From contig JAIOJX010000001.1 in assembly GCA_022376925.1 (NCBI GenBank), positions 40,148,324 to 40,212,323 on the forward strand: a stretch of DNA of 64,000 nt. The letters are read 5' to 3'. This stretch comes from Tragulus kanchil. Its lineage: Eukaryota > Chordata > Mammalia > Artiodactyla > Tragulidae. Both the position numbers and the translations under genes were made by a program. The notes under the pieces are model-generated. The model saw nothing but the letters and a program-made list of their open reading frames with translations, did no database searches and was not told the DNA's origin. Below are positions 22,015-34,989 of this stretch, one piece after another (positions within the stretch are counted from its first letter, which is position 1; the number at the start of each line of letters is the position of its first letter).

Positions 22015-22650
22015 AGAAATTCATGAATGATAAATTGTGATTACTATTTTCTCTTATAATGTTTATTTTACATCTTAATGAATTATTTACCACAGTAATA
22101 GACATATATTTTGACTTGAATTCAATGCTTTGAATTTAACCACTGTAACTGCTTGTCTGCTTGTTAATAGCTAACTTATTTAGGCACAGTCAGTGATAAT
22201 TTATAAATACACTCTCAGAAGTTAATCTAGAACAAATTAGGATTTATAAAAATATCTGTCCTTTCAGTAAAGAGAGAATTGGGATAGAAAATCGGGTATT
22301 GCTATTTTTTAAAATCAATAATAGAAGAATTTTCGTCTCTTGGAGAGTTGTCACTTATCTCATGCTTCTTAACGTGATAACAAATGTTTCAGGATGGATC
22401 TGAGGCTGAGCTAAGTATTACACTCTTCACTATCCCCTTCAAACTGGCAGGTTTATTATTCATATCCACCTTGGCTTGTAAATACAAACTTCAGTTTGTT
22501 ATGTTATGTTGTTACCCAATTAAAAAGCCAGATGTACATGTCAATCAGTCTTCTGAGATTAACAAAATACTTTAGTTGTAATAGTGGAAGGATAGGTGAG
22601 ACTGTTAGTTATGACATACGTACACACACTGTTTCATGAAAAGATCAAAT
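21502..22650 (+). repeat. Tandem duplication 7, copy A
   Basis: Repeated as 22653-23791 at offset 1151, falling to 1138 because copy B lost 12 b of the SINE head (tagtgcgcccatccctgg) and one G. It overlaps duplication 6, so the nested SINE appears three times. Confidence 0.95.
21557..21899 (+). mobile_element. CHR-type tRNA-Glu SINE, locus 4 (nested)
   Basis: Near-complete young-looking copy: tRNA-like head, ggttcgatccctggcctggg, gcatgcgcccacagccggcg body, aagaccaatagaagtggcct tail, C-rich module ctcccctccctccccaacc and (aaat)n end. The exact target-site duplication agtctgctca lies at 21547-21556 and 21900-21909. Confidence 0.92.
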
Positions 22651-22652
22651 CC

Positions 22653-23791
22653 TGCCCTAGAACCCGAGGTTCCACGAGGAAGTCACTGCAACAAGAAGTC
22701 TGCTCAGGGCTTCCCTTGGTGGTCCAGTGGGTAAGGACACCGCCTTGTAGTGCGCCCATCCCTGGCCTGGGAAGATCCCACGTGCCGCGGAGCGGTTGGA
22801 CTGATGTGTCCAATTACCGAGCCAGAGCTCTATAGCGCATGCGCCCACAGCCGGCGCTCAGTAACGACAGACGCCACTGTGATGGGAGGCCCATAGGAGC
22901 CAAAGAACAAAGACGGATGAACATAGAGAAGCGAAAGACCAATAGAAGTGGCCTGCCTGCTCCCCTCCCTCCCCAACCAGACCCCCGCCCAAAATAAATA
23001 AATAAATAAATCTTTTAAAAAAATAAAATAAAAAAGTAGTCTGCTCACCTCAACTAGATACTAGCCCCCACTCCCTGCAGCTAGAGAAGAGCCTGCAGCA
23101 TCAATGAAAACCCAGAATAACCAAAAATAAATAAATAAATTCAATTAAAAAAAGAAATTCATGAATGATAAATTGTGATTACTATTTTCTCTTATAATGT
23201 TTATTTTACATCTTAATGAATTATTTACCACAGTAATAGACATATATTTTGACTTGAATTCAATGCTTTGAATTTAACCACTGTAACTGCTTGTCTGCTT
23301 GTTAATAGCTAACTTATTTAGGCACAGTCAGTGATAATTTATAAATACACTCTCAGAAGTTAATCTAGAACAAATTAGGATTTATAAAAATATCTGTCCT
23401 TTCAGTAAAGAGAGAATTGGGATAGAAAATCGGGTATTGCTATTTTTTAAAATCAATAATAGAAGAATTTTCGTCTCTTGGAGAGTTGTCACTTATCTCA
23501 TGCTTCTTAACGTGATAACAAATGTTTCAGGATGGATCTGAGGCTGAGCTAAGTATTACACTCTTCACTATCCCCTTCAAACTGGCAGGTTTATTATTCA
23601 TATCCACCTTGGCTTGTAAATACAAACTTCAGTTTGTTATGTTATGTTGTTACCCAATTAAAAAGCCAGATGTACATGTCAATCAGTCTTCTGAGATTAA
23701 CAAAATACTTTAGTTGTAATAGTGGAAGGATAGGTGAGACTGTTAGTTATGACATACGTACACACACTGTTTCATGAAAAAGATCAAAAAG
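22653..23791 (+). repeat. Tandem duplication 7, copy B
   Basis: Second copy of 21502-22650. Its right end (from 23702) is itself the start of duplication 8. Confidence 0.95.
22707..23037 (+). mobile_element. Nested CHR-type SINE locus 4, third assembled copy
   Basis: Same insertion as 21557-21899 with flanks agtctgctca (22697-22706 and 23038-23047). The B-box region is damaged by the 12-b deletion. Confidence 0.9.
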
Positions 23792-24821
23792 AAGAAAAGC
23801 AGCAATAACACAAATCCTTAAGCTGTATCAGTCATAAAGAAATCAAACAGAAGTTGTACATGGAAAGTTTTTTGTAATCTTGAATCCTAAAATCTTTTCT
23901 TGTCCTTTTAAGAAAAGTTAAAGATTATTGCCTGAATATGCCAGTTCTTGTGCTTTTTATATTTACTCAAATTTTAAGAAATAGTTTAAGTTGTTTTAAG
24001 TTTTAATTGAGTTAAAATTATTTCCTATTGAATTTGTCAGTACCATTCATGTAAAAGTTGAAATTTATAACCTTCACCAAATTATCAAAAGAAGTATTAT
24101 TGATTTAAAGGGGAAAATCATGGTTAATTAAATAAACATTTTCTTTCTTAAATGAGGTGAAAAAAATGCTAAACAGGTATATTATTTAAATAACCTTAAA
24201 AGATGTTTATAATGCATAGTTTTTCAAATAGAGGTGATAAAGCATGCAAATTGCCTACAATATGACAATATAAGGGCTCCCATGGTGGCTCAGACAGTAA
24301 AGTATCTGCCTGTATTGCAGGAAACCTGGATTCAATCCCTGAGTCATGAAGATCTGATGGAGAGGGAAATGGCTACCCACTCCAGTATTCTTGCCTGCAG
24401 AATTCTATGTACACAGGAGTCTGGTGGGCTGCATAGGGCAGCCCTATGACTACATAAGGTCACAAAGAGTCAAACATGACTGAGAGACTAACACACACAC
24501 ATGCGCGCGTGCACACACACACAGAAGTATTAGTGTGTATGAATGTCTGAATGTTGATATAAATACAAGTTACTTGTGTCACTATTAAAAATGCAACAAG
24601 TTTTTCTCACAACTAGTTAATATTTCTTAAGTTATCCTCCTATAGTACACAGAGAAGTTTCAAGTTTGAAAACAAGCATGACTTCTTTCTGTTTGAAGAA
24701 GCTTTACTTTTAATTGAGGTAACATTGATTTATAAGATTACATAAGTTTCATGTGTACAGCATTATAATTTAAATTCTGTATAGACTACACTACCGTAAT
24801 TTATTTTTCATCCTTTAACAA
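23702..24821 (+). repeat. Tandem duplication 8, copy A
   Basis: Repeated as 24822-25937 at offset 1118-1120, starting aaaatactttagttgtaat. The first part also occurs at 22564 through duplication 7. Differences are A-run lengths (gaaaaagatcaaaaagaag / gaaaagatcaaaagaag). Confidence 0.95.
24273..24490 (+). mobile_element. Bov-tA SINE with microsatellite tail
   Basis: Forward Bov-tA: gggctcccatggtggctcag head, then cactccagtattcttgcctg, tggtgggctgcatagg and caaagagtcaaacatgactg. It runs into (AC)n with an internal gcgcgcg at 24491-24522. Confidence 0.9.
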
Positions 24822-25937
24822 AAAATACTTTAGTTGTAATAGTGGAAGGATAGGTGAGACTGTTAGTTATGACATACGTACACACACTGTTTCATGAAAA
24901 GATCAAAAGAAGAAAAGCAGCAATAACACAAATCCTTAAGCTGTATCAGTCATAAAGAAATCAAACAGAAGTTGTACATGGAAAGTTTTTTGTAATCTTG
25001 AATCCTAAAATCTTTTCTTGTCCTTTTAAGAAAAGTTAAAGATTATTGCCTGAATATGCCAGTTCTTGTGCTTTTTATATTTACTCAAATTTTAAGAAAT
25101 AGTTTAAGTTGTTTTAAGTTTTAATTGAGTTAAAATTATTTCCTATTGAATTTGTCAGTACCATTCATGTAAAAGTTGAAATTTATAACCTTCACCAAAT
25201 TATCAAAAGAAGTATTATTGATTTAAAGGGGAAAATCATGGTTAATTAAATAAACATTTTCTTTCTTAAATGAGGTGAAAAAAATGCTAAACAGGTATAT
25301 TATTTAAATAACCTTAAAAGATGTTTATAATGCATAGTTTTTCAAATAGAGGTGATAAAGCATGCAAATTGCCTACAATATGACAATATAAGGGCTCCCA
25401 TGGTGGCTCAGACAGTAAAGTATCTGCCTGTATTGCAGGAAACCTGGATTCAATCCCTGAGTCATGAAGATCTGATGGAGAGGGAAATGGCTACCCACTC
25501 CAGTATTCTTGCCTGCAGAATTCTATGTACACAGGAGTCTGGTGGGCTGCATAGGGCAGCCCTATGACTACATAAGGTCACAAAGAGTCAAACATGACTG
25601 AGAGACTAACACACACACATGCGCGCGTGCACACACACACAGAAGTATTAGTGTGTATGAATGTCTGAATGTTGATATAAATACAAGTTACTTGTGTCAC
25701 TATTAAAAATGCAACAAGTTTTTCTCACAACTAGTTAATATTTCTTAAGTTATCCTCCTATAGTACACAGAGAAGTTTCAAGTTTGAAAACAAGCATGAC
25801 TTCTTTCTGTTTGAAGAAGCTTTACTTTTAATTGAGGTAACATTGATTTATAAGATTACATAAGTTTCATGTGTACAGCATTATAATTTAAATTCTGTAT
25901 AGACTACACTACCGTAATTTATTTTTCATCCTTTAAC
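24822..25937 (+). repeat. Tandem duplication 8, copy B
   Basis: Second copy of 23702-24821. After cctttaaca it continues uniquely with taaaattccc. Confidence 0.95.
25391..25608 (+). mobile_element. Bov-tA SINE, second assembled copy
   Basis: Same insertion as 24273-24490, at offset 1118, with the same (AC)n tail. Confidence 0.9.
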
Positions 25938-25945
25938 ATAAAATT

Positions 25946-26122
25946 CCCTTGTAACTCAACTGGTAAAGAATCCACCTGCAATGCAGGATACTCTGGTTCA
26001 GTCCCTGAGTTGGAAAGATCTCCTGGTGAAGGGAAAGGCTATCTACTTGAGTATTCCTGCCTAGAGAATTCCATGGCTCATCCATGGGTCACAGTCAGTC
26101 AGAAATAACTGAGTGACTTTAC
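25946..26122 (+). mobile_element. Bov-tA SINE
   Basis: Forward copy (ggtaaagaatccacctgcaa, agagaattccatgg), flanked by target-site duplication cataaaatt at 25937-25945 and 26123-26131, inside the L1 3' region. Confidence 0.9.
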
Positions 26123-26892
26123 CATAAAATTGACCCCTTTTACCTATTTTGCCCTCCATAACACTCTGCCCAACCACCAATCTTTTATCCTTATTTATGT
26201 GTTTTTGTTTTGTTTGATTGTTTTGAGTTTTTAAAAAAATATTCCACGTGAATGAAATCATATGGTATTTTTTTTTCTCTGACTTATTTCACTTAGTGTA
26301 ATATCCTCAAGGTCCATCAGTGTTCTTGCAGATAACGGATTTCATTATGTTGTGACTGAGTAGTATTCTGTAATGTATATATATGTGTATGTATACACAC
26401 ACACACAAACAGCATCTTATTTATCCATTCATCAATCAGTAGGCATTTAGGTTGTTTGCATATTTTGGGTATTGTAAATAATGTTGTGAAGATCATAGGG
26501 TGCATATGTAGTTGTAAATTATCATTTTCATATTCTGTAGATAATTATGCAGAAGTTAAATAACTGGATCATATAGTAGTTCTATTCTTAATTATTTGAG
26601 AAATCTCCATACTGTTTTTCACCATCACTGTACCTAGTGTGTAAGAGTTCATTTTCCTCCACATTCTCACCAACATTTATCATTTCCTGTCTTTTTTGAT
26701 AATATATATTTTAAAGGCAGGGTGGTGATATTTTGTTGTTTTAATTTACATTTGCCTAGTAATTAGCGATATTGAGCATATTTTCATGAGCCTTTTGGCC
26801 TTCTGTATGTATCTTTGCAAAAGAAACCCCAAACAGGTCCGCTGCTTATTTTTTAATTGTGTTTTTGTTGTTCAGTTGCATGAGTTCTTTAT

Positions 26893-27080
26893 GTGTGTGT
26901 GTTAGTTGCCTAGTTGTGTCTCACTCTTTGCAAACCCATGGACTGTAGCCCGCCAGGCTCCTCAGTTCATGAAGTGGATACCCATTCCTTTCTCCAAGGC
27001 ATGTTCCCAACCCAGGAATTGAACCTGGGCCTCCTGCATTACAGGCAGATTCTTTACCACCTGAGCCACCATGGGAGCCC
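26893..27080 (-). mobile_element. Bov-tA SINE in L1
   Basis: Reverse copy with head gggctcccatggtggctcag at 27080 and below, body to 26893, and the exact 12-b target-site duplication tgagttctttat at 26881-26892 and 27081-27092. Confidence 0.92.
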
Positions 27081-28017
27081 TGAGTTCTTTATATATTTTG
27101 TATGTTAACCCATTATTGGATATATGATTTGCTATGTCTTTTCCCACTCAGTACTTTTCATTTTGTTGATGGTTTCAATTGTTGTGCAAAAGCTTTTTAG
27201 TATGATACAGTTCTATTTGTTTATTTTTGCTTTTACTCCCTTTGCCTGAGGATACATATCCAAAAAGATATCACTAAGCCTGATATCAAATTATATATAT
27301 ATATCTATGTTTTCTTCTAGGATTTCTACAGTATCATGTCTTTTGTGATTCTAAACAACTTTTAGGATTTTTTGTTATATTTTTGTGGAAAATGTTTTTG
27401 AGATTTTGGATGGGGATTGTATTGAATTTGTAGATTGCTTTAGGAAATATGGACATTCTAAAATGTTAATTATTTCAATCCATTAGTGTAGAAATTCTTT
27501 ACATTTCTTTGTGTCTTCTTCAATTCTTTCATCAATGTCTAATAGTTTTCAGTGTACAGGTCTTTTAACTCCTTATTCTGAGGCATTTTATTCTTTTAAT
27601 TGCAGTTGCAAATTGCATTGTTTTCTTAATTTCTCTTTCTGGTAGTTTTTAATGTCCAGAAATACAACAGATTTTGTATATTTATTTTTTCCCTTGCAAC
27701 TTTAATGTGTTCATTTTTTTTAATTTCCAATAGTGTTTTGGTGGAGTCTTTAGGGGGAGTTATAAGCAAAATAGTTTCAGCTTCTAATAGTAAGTTTTAC
27801 TTCCTTTCCACTCTGTCTTTTGATTGGTGAATTCAGTAAATTTACATTTAGGATGATTGGTGATGAATGAACACTCAGTATTGCTATTTTATCTACTCTT
27901 TTCTGCTTGCTGTATATCTCCATTTTTTTTTTTTTTCTTGTGTTTCTGTTTGCCACTTCTCTTTGGTGGTTTTCTCTGATGTTTGTCTCAATTTCTTATT
28001 TATGTTCCTGTCTACTT
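26928..28017 (+). repeat. Tandem duplication 9, copy A
   Basis: Repeated as 28018-29103 at offset 1090. The copies match except for a T-run (15 versus 12 T near 27928/29017). Copy A ends gttcctgtct, then actt leads into copy B. Confidence 0.95.
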
Positions 28018-28170
28018 TTGCAAACCCATGGACTGTAGCCCGCCAGGCTCCTCAGTTCATGAAGTGGATACCCATTCCTTTCTCCAAGGCATGTTCCCAA
28101 CCCAGGAATTGAACCTGGGCCTCCTGCATTACAGGCAGATTCTTTACCACCTGAGCCACCATGGGAGCCC
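28018..28170 (-). mobile_element. Bov-tA SINE, second assembled copy (truncated)
   Basis: Copy of 26928-27080 beginning in mid-element at the duplication junction. The missing 3' part confirms that it is not a new insertion. Confidence 0.9.
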
Positions 28171-29103
28171 TGAGTTCTTTATATATTTTGTATGTTAACC
28201 CATTATTGGATATATGATTTGCTATGTCTTTTCCCACTCAGTACTTTTCATTTTGTTGATGGTTTCAATTGTTGTGCAAAAGCTTTTTAGTATGATACAG
28301 TTCTATTTGTTTATTTTTGCTTTTACTCCCTTTGCCTGAGGATACATATCCAAAAAGATATCACTAAGCCTGATATCAAATTATATATATATATCTATGT
28401 TTTCTTCTAGGATTTCTACAGTATCATGTCTTTTGTGATTCTAAACAACTTTTAGGATTTTTTGTTATATTTTTGTGGAAAATGTTTTTGAGATTTTGGA
28501 TGGGGATTGTATTGAATTTGTAGATTGCTTTAGGAAATATGGACATTCTAAAATGTTAATTATTTCAATCCATTAGTGTAGAAATTCTTTACATTTCTTT
28601 GTGTCTTCTTCAATTCTTTCATCAATGTCTAATAGTTTTCAGTGTACAGGTCTTTTAACTCCTTATTCTGAGGCATTTTATTCTTTTAATTGCAGTTGCA
28701 AATTGCATTGTTTTCTTAATTTCTCTTTCTGGTAGTTTTTAATGTCCAGAAATACAACAGATTTTGTATATTTATTTTTTCCCTTGCAACTTTAATGTGT
28801 TCATTTTTTTTAATTTCCAATAGTGTTTTGGTGGAGTCTTTAGGGGGAGTTATAAGCAAAATAGTTTCAGCTTCTAATAGTAAGTTTTACTTCCTTTCCA
28901 CTCTGTCTTTTGATTGGTGAATTCAGTAAATTTACATTTAGGATGATTGGTGATGAATGAACACTCAGTATTGCTATTTTATCTACTCTTTTCTGCTTGC
29001 TGTATATCTCCATTTTTTTTTTTTCTTGTGTTTCTGTTTGCCACTTCTCTTTGGTGGTTTTCTCTGATGTTTGTCTCAATTTCTTATTTATGTTCCTGTC
29101 TCT
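28018..29103 (+). repeat. Tandem duplication 9, copy B
   Basis: Second copy of 26928-28017. Both junctions lie within L1 or SINE sequence. Confidence 0.95.
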
Positions 29104-29885
29104 GTTCTAGATTTGTATTATTTGTTAATCATGAGGTTCGTATAAAACATCTCATGGATAAAATAGCCTTTTTTCCACTTACAGTTTCTTATTCTCCTTG
29201 CCTGTACAGGTCCAGTCCTTTTTCTCTTCCCCTTTTGTGTTTTTGTTGTCACAAACTATTCCTTTTTATGTTGTGAGTTTGTTACCAAATTGAAGTCACT
29301 GTAGTTGTTTTAATGCTTTTTACCCTTAACCTTTAAGCTGTAATTGTTTAACTGCCTATTTGAATATAGAGTTGTCGTGCTTCTATCTGTCACCTAAAAG
29401 TTGTGTGTAATTTTTTGCCTTTTCATTTCAGCTAGAAGAGCTACTTTCAGTATTTCTTGTAAAGCAAGCCTAGTGGTGATGAATTCACTTAGCTTTTGTT
29501 TTGTTTCTTCTTTGTAGCTGATTGATAGCTTTTCTGGACAGAAATTTCTTGGCTGACAGTTTTTAATCTTTATTCTCTGTACATCATTCCACTCGCTCTT
29601 GGATGGAGAGTTTCTGCTGAGAAATCTGCTGATAATCTAATGGGCGTGATTTTGTCATTTCCTTTCTCTTATTCCCTCTCTGCTTTTAGAAATTTGTCAT
29701 TGACTTTTGGTGGTTTTATCCTAGTGTGTTTGGAGAAGGTCTTTTGTGTTGAGTTAATTAGGCATTTTCTTACCTTTGTGACCTTGTATATCCATTACCT
29801 TCCCCAGGTTTCGGAAGTTCTCAGCTATTTTTCTTAAAATAAATTCTCTGTTCCCATTTCCATCTCTTCTCTTTCTGGAATACAT

Positions 29886-30098
29886 TTACCCTCCCTTATG
29901 TAGCTTCTTCTTGTGGAGTTGGATAATTCTTGCAATTTCTTCATTAAAAAAAATTCTTATTACTCTCTCCTCTTCTGCCATAATCATTTCTGGATTTCTA
30001 TCTTCAAACTCACTAATTTTCTCTTTCATATCACCTGCACTGTTTCTAATGCTCTCTAATGTATACTTTATTTCATTTAGTAAGTGTTTTAGCTGCAT
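29886..30098 (-). pseudogene. L1 ORF1 coiled-coil remnant
   Basis: 70-codon reverse frame with LLNEIKYTLESIRN and KEKISEFEDR followed by EEERVIRI. This resembles the coiled-coil of L1 ORF1 protein. It lies 5' of the ORF2 remnant in the element's own orientation, as expected. Confidence 0.55.
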
Positions 30099-30674
30099 AA
30101 TCTCTATTTGTTTTTTAGACTTTTAATGTCTTCATTCTTGGGAGCACTGGGATTGTCGGCGCCTGTGTTGTATCTAGGATGGCCCAAGTTGGAGGCATCA
30201 CTGATGTGTTAGGGGCCTAATAATGGTAGGAGTGGGGGTCAGAGTTGCAGGTGACAACACCTAGAGGGACCTGGGTCGTGCACCCTGGTGCTGCAGCTAC
30301 CACTTTCCTTGTGATTGTAGATGCTGGTATGGGAGGCTGGAATCAAAAGCAACATCTTTACTGCTGTTACCAGGTTCCCTGGGGCTGTGTGCTCAGCCAC
30401 TGCAGCTGGTAGCTCTGGATTGCAGCCACTGCCTCCAGTGTTCCATTTTTCCCACCACCACTATGTGTTCAAAATCCTCCCACATTCAGTTGTACAGTAG
30501 TTTGGATCTCTTGGGTATCTTGATGTGTTCAACAGTGGAACCTTTGTCGAGCTATCGATGTTTTTACTATTTATAAAGTGAAGTGGAGATTCAAAGGGAG
30601 CATCTTATTCTTTCATGATACTGACATCACTCCCATGAAGCTGTTTTATCCTGGCATTTTGTTTTGAAGTTAAT

Positions 30675-30830
30675 TACCCATTTAAGCAATCATTCAATGC
30701 TTATGTATTGAGAAAACACTGTGTGCATAAGTACTATCTTAGAACTAGTGTATGAGATAAAAAATCAAGCAAAGACTGCCTTCTCAAAGTTTAAAATGTA
30801 GAAAAGATACATTGATATTACATCATACAA
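30675..30830 (-). mobile_element. L2-like LINE fragment
   Basis: aatgcttatgtattgagaaa, cactgtgtgcataagtact and gactgccttctcaaagttta follow the order of the reverse L2 3' end. Strongly diverged. Confidence 0.4.
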
Positions 30831-31755
30831 TTTGAATATAACTGCAAAAAGAATTTAGTATAATTGCAAAAAGAGTTCTCAGTCTCCCATCTAGAAGCAG
30901 TTATTGTATACATTGTTTGATTTTGAGTAACTCACAACAACAACAAAAAGGTTTGCTTTATCATTTTAAAAATATCAACTCTAGCCATTCTGGGTAGATT
31001 AAATTCTTTTGTGTGTGGTGTCCAATCATTGAAAGAATTCTTAACAATACATAGAACACTAAAAAGGCTAAAGGAAATGAAATCTGTCACCATTAATCTC
31101 ATACTTTGATGTGCAGAGTTCCTTGATAACAGTTAAACTAATCTCAGAACAAAACCAAACTAAGGATTAAATATGACTTTGTTTGAGGTCTTAACTAGTT
31201 TTTAAGAGAGTTCAGTCTATTTTTTTCAACAGTATATGATGTTTTTGCATATTTCAAGTTGTATTTTTGAACATCTACAAGATTCTTCACAGACTCAGGA
31301 TGTGTTATTTTCTCCTCAAAGCCTGACCTCAGATGTCTAAATAGCTATTGACATTTAAGTCAACGTAATTTCCCAAGAGCAGTCATATAAATGCCGAGAG
31401 TTTACATCCATCATGTACATTTCTTCCTTTATTTGTAAATCTGTGTCATATTTAACAAATCTGTCCTTAAAAACTTCTTTCTTCAACAGAATTTATTAAA
31501 TAAACACTTTGTACAAAATTCTCTAATATATTCTTTAATGAAGACTTGAAAATGCACTTAAAATACTGCTACTGTAACAGTTAACTATTTCCAATTAAAT
31601 TTCAATATGCTATAATAAAATAGGTATGACATCATAGTAATGCCTTCTTATAGTATGAATTTTAATGCATTGGATGACACTTTAGACTCCTAAACTCCAA
31701 GCTCATTCTTTAGTTCTCCCCAAACACTTTATTTTCCAGTTTTGCAATTGTGTAT
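30831..31755. other. Unrecognised non-coding DNA
   Basis: AT-rich sequence with no gene-like frame or recognised repeat. Confidence 0.55.
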
Positions 31756-32095
31756 TTCTTTTTTTTTTTCTTTAAAGATTTATTTATTTATTTATTTTGG
31801 GCGGGGGTCGGGTTGGAGAGGGAGGGGAGCAGGCGGGCCACTTCTATTGGTCTTCCATTTCTCTATTTTTCACCTGTCTTTGTTCCTTGGCTCCTGCGGG
31901 CCTCCCATCACGGTGGCGTCTGTTGTTGCAGAGTGCCAGCTCTGCGCGCATGCCCTCCAGAGCTCCGGCTTAGCAATTGGACACATCAGTCCAGTCGCTC
32001 CGCGGCACGTGGGATCCTCCCAGGCCAGGGATCGAACCGGCGCCCCTTGCACTGCAAAGCGGTGTCCTTACCCACTGGACCACCAGGGGAAGCCC
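31756..32095 (-). mobile_element. CHR-type tRNA-Glu SINE, locus 5 (full length)
   Basis: Best complete reverse copy: head gggcttcccctggtggtcca at 32095, ggttcgatccctggcctggg, CpG-rich body, aagaccaatagaagtggccc, the module cgcctgctcccctccctc, then a gacccccgcccaaaataaat-type end and (aaat)n. A short possible target duplication tgtat is seen. Unduplicated locus, hence useful as a reference copy. Confidence 0.92.
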
Positions 32096-32811
32096 TGTAT
32101 ATATCTACATACAGGTCACTTCATTGGTACTTCTTAAAGTCTAGCTGTCACATTCCTACTATATTGGCCTAAAGGAACATGAATTTTGGAAGAAGAACAT
32201 TTGGCTAATTAATGTCCTTTTAAAAGTGAAAACCTGAAACAATAGCACTTTTATTTTTTCTTCTCTAGGAAAACACTATAGGGACGTTGATGTGTGGAAG
32301 ACAAGAATAAATGTTGTAGGAAATCCTTTAAGCAGGTGAAGTAAGAGAGGGTATAATTCATTCTCACTAACAAGTTTATTTTATTAAAATTAAAGAGCAA
32401 AGGCACAATCCAAACTGAAGCTACCAGCAGTCCCTGGCTAGCATAGCATTTAATTGGTACTAGGGGACCAAACATATCCAGCAGAGAGGTCTGCTGATAT
32501 TTTGATACTTGTGTTGCTTTCTTTGTTATTTCACAGAGTTTGCTAACAGAATTATCTAATTCTTGTTGATAACCAAGCCAGTCATCCTTTTACACATAAT
32601 GCATTTTTTGTGAATATTTTCACCCTGAACTTTTAGAATGCTTTAATGCTGATATTTTGCTATGAACTCCCTGCAATGATTCACTAGTGGAAAATGGTCT
32701 CTAACAATTCATCATGAGTTATCCCAGGATACCTAGTTAGTCCTCAGGCAACGGATAGTTCATGTGGAGGAAATAGCATGCTGATTTGCAGTTATAATTG
32801 AAGAAAATTGC
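32096..32811. other. Unrecognised non-coding DNA
   Basis: A 74-codon reverse frame (32251-32475) is the longest and has no recognisable domain. No repeat seen. Confidence 0.55.
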
Positions 32812-33900
32812 TTGAGAGGATTCTGACAGCACAGAAAATAGGCCAATTAGTTACCCAACTCTCATCCTCCTGTGATTCATGATTGTCTCCATTTAATTTT
32901 GCTGTCACTTATGAAGTAAGGTTAAGAATAGATTAGCTTCTTTTAGCCACATCTTACAATTAGCTTACTCTTTTGCTTCTTCCTCTTTTTCTTAAAACCG
33001 CGTGATTGGGTTTAAAATTCAGTCTTCTTAAAACTGTATTTAACAGTTATTCATCAGAAAGCACTTACAAGTATTTTAAACCGCCTTACTCACTCGGCAC
33101 CATAACCTAACAATGAATCATGCTCAGAGTAGGTTTTGTTCCACCCAAAGTTTGTCAAAGGCTACGTTGTAACAATTAAAATCAAAGCCAAGAAGATGTA
33201 ATAAGTTTGGCCAAGTAAATAGATATTCATGTTTGAAATCAATTTTATAGTGACAAGTTCATTACAGAAGAAAAGGGCAAAATAAAAGCATTATACAAAA
33301 AAAAAAGCAATTTCCAACACTATAAAATCTAGAAAATTAACATTTTCCTCCAGGCCTCTGTTATTTTGCTTATATCAAAATATTGCCTGTATTTCCTTAG
33401 AAAAGAAAAATAAAATATTATGAAAATAAATATTTCAGTTGTTGGAAATTTTGAAAGGTCATATTTTGTCACATTTGTGCATAGGTTGGTTGATAATCTT
33501 GGTCCAGGGAGTTTAAAGTATATGTTTGTATGTATGTGTGTCTGGTGTTGCCTGTCTAGTAAAAGTGCCTTTCAGAACAGATTAAGGCTTTTGCTTATAG
33601 TATGTTCCAACCAAAGCGCTCTGTTTCTGAGCTCACAGTAGGCACTAAGTATATAATGTTGACATGAGGAATCACGGAATGATTTTGATTTGTTGGTACT
33701 GGGAAATTACATCCGGAACCCACAATATTATTCTCGTCACCTAATTGAATTGAATCATATTTGAAGTGATTTAGTTTGAATTATTTAATCAGGTTCTTCA
33801 CAAGAATGCTTTAGAGTTATAGAATGCTATAATATTTATCTTTCATGGTAGGATATTCTCTTAGTATCTAGATATGCATTCATCTATATTGATCTACCCA
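32812..33900 (+). repeat. Tandem duplication 10, copy A
   Basis: Repeated as 33901-34989 at a constant offset of 1089, starting ttgagaggattctgacagc. Only one substitution noticed (aatcacggaatg / aatcactgaatg). No known repeat inside, so the pair is not explained by two insertions of one element. Confidence 0.95.
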
Positions 33901-34989
33901 TTGAGAGGATTCTGACAGCACAGAAAATAGGCCAATTAGTTACCCAACTCTCATCCTCCTGTGATTCATGATTGTCTCCATTTAATTTTGCTGTCACTTA
34001 TGAAGTAAGGTTAAGAATAGATTAGCTTCTTTTAGCCACATCTTACAATTAGCTTACTCTTTTGCTTCTTCCTCTTTTTCTTAAAACCGCGTGATTGGGT
34101 TTAAAATTCAGTCTTCTTAAAACTGTATTTAACAGTTATTCATCAGAAAGCACTTACAAGTATTTTAAACCGCCTTACTCACTCGGCACCATAACCTAAC
34201 AATGAATCATGCTCAGAGTAGGTTTTGTTCCACCCAAAGTTTGTCAAAGGCTACGTTGTAACAATTAAAATCAAAGCCAAGAAGATGTAATAAGTTTGGC
34301 CAAGTAAATAGATATTCATGTTTGAAATCAATTTTATAGTGACAAGTTCATTACAGAAGAAAAGGGCAAAATAAAAGCATTATACAAAAAAAAAAGCAAT
34401 TTCCAACACTATAAAATCTAGAAAATTAACATTTTCCTCCAGGCCTCTGTTATTTTGCTTATATCAAAATATTGCCTGTATTTCCTTAGAAAAGAAAAAT
34501 AAAATATTATGAAAATAAATATTTCAGTTGTTGGAAATTTTGAAAGGTCATATTTTGTCACATTTGTGCATAGGTTGGTTGATAATCTTGGTCCAGGGAG
34601 TTTAAAGTATATGTTTGTATGTATGTGTGTCTGGTGTTGCCTGTCTAGTAAAAGTGCCTTTCAGAACAGATTAAGGCTTTTGCTTATAGTATGTTCCAAC
34701 CAAAGCGCTCTGTTTCTGAGCTCACAGTAGGCACTAAGTATATAATGTTGACATGAGGAATCACTGAATGATTTTGATTTGTTGGTACTGGGAAATTACA
34801 TCCGGAACCCACAATATTATTCTCGTCACCTAATTGAATTGAATCATATTTGAAGTGATTTAGTTTGAATTATTTAATCAGGTTCTTCACAAGAATGCTT
34901 TAGAGTTATAGAATGCTATAATATTTATCTTTCATGGTAGGATATTCTCTTAGTATCTAGATATGCATTCATCTATATTGATCTACCCA
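33901..34989 (+). repeat. Tandem duplication 10, copy B
   Basis: Second copy of 32812-33900. The junction is at gatctaccca followed by ttgag (copy B start) or tctgtcc (unique continuation). Confidence 0.95.

Larger units (their letters stand above)
25822..30640 (-). mobile_element. Degraded L1 LINE, reverse strand, split by two Bov-tA
   Basis: Old L1 from its 3' untranslated end (25822; also 24704 in the extra copy) to a GC-richer 5' region (30130-30640). The 3' end of ORF2 is visible in reverse around 26230-26480 and 27090-27260 (gtagtattctgtaatgtat, gttgtgcaaaagctttttag). ORF1 is at 29886-30098. No intact ORF2 frame. About 1.09 kb of its length is assembly duplication. Confidence 0.75.

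Noticed and set aside
31742..32172. 131- and 140-codon forward frames
   Set aside because: They are read-through of the reverse CHR-type SINE; the same amino-acid words recur at every copy of that SINE.
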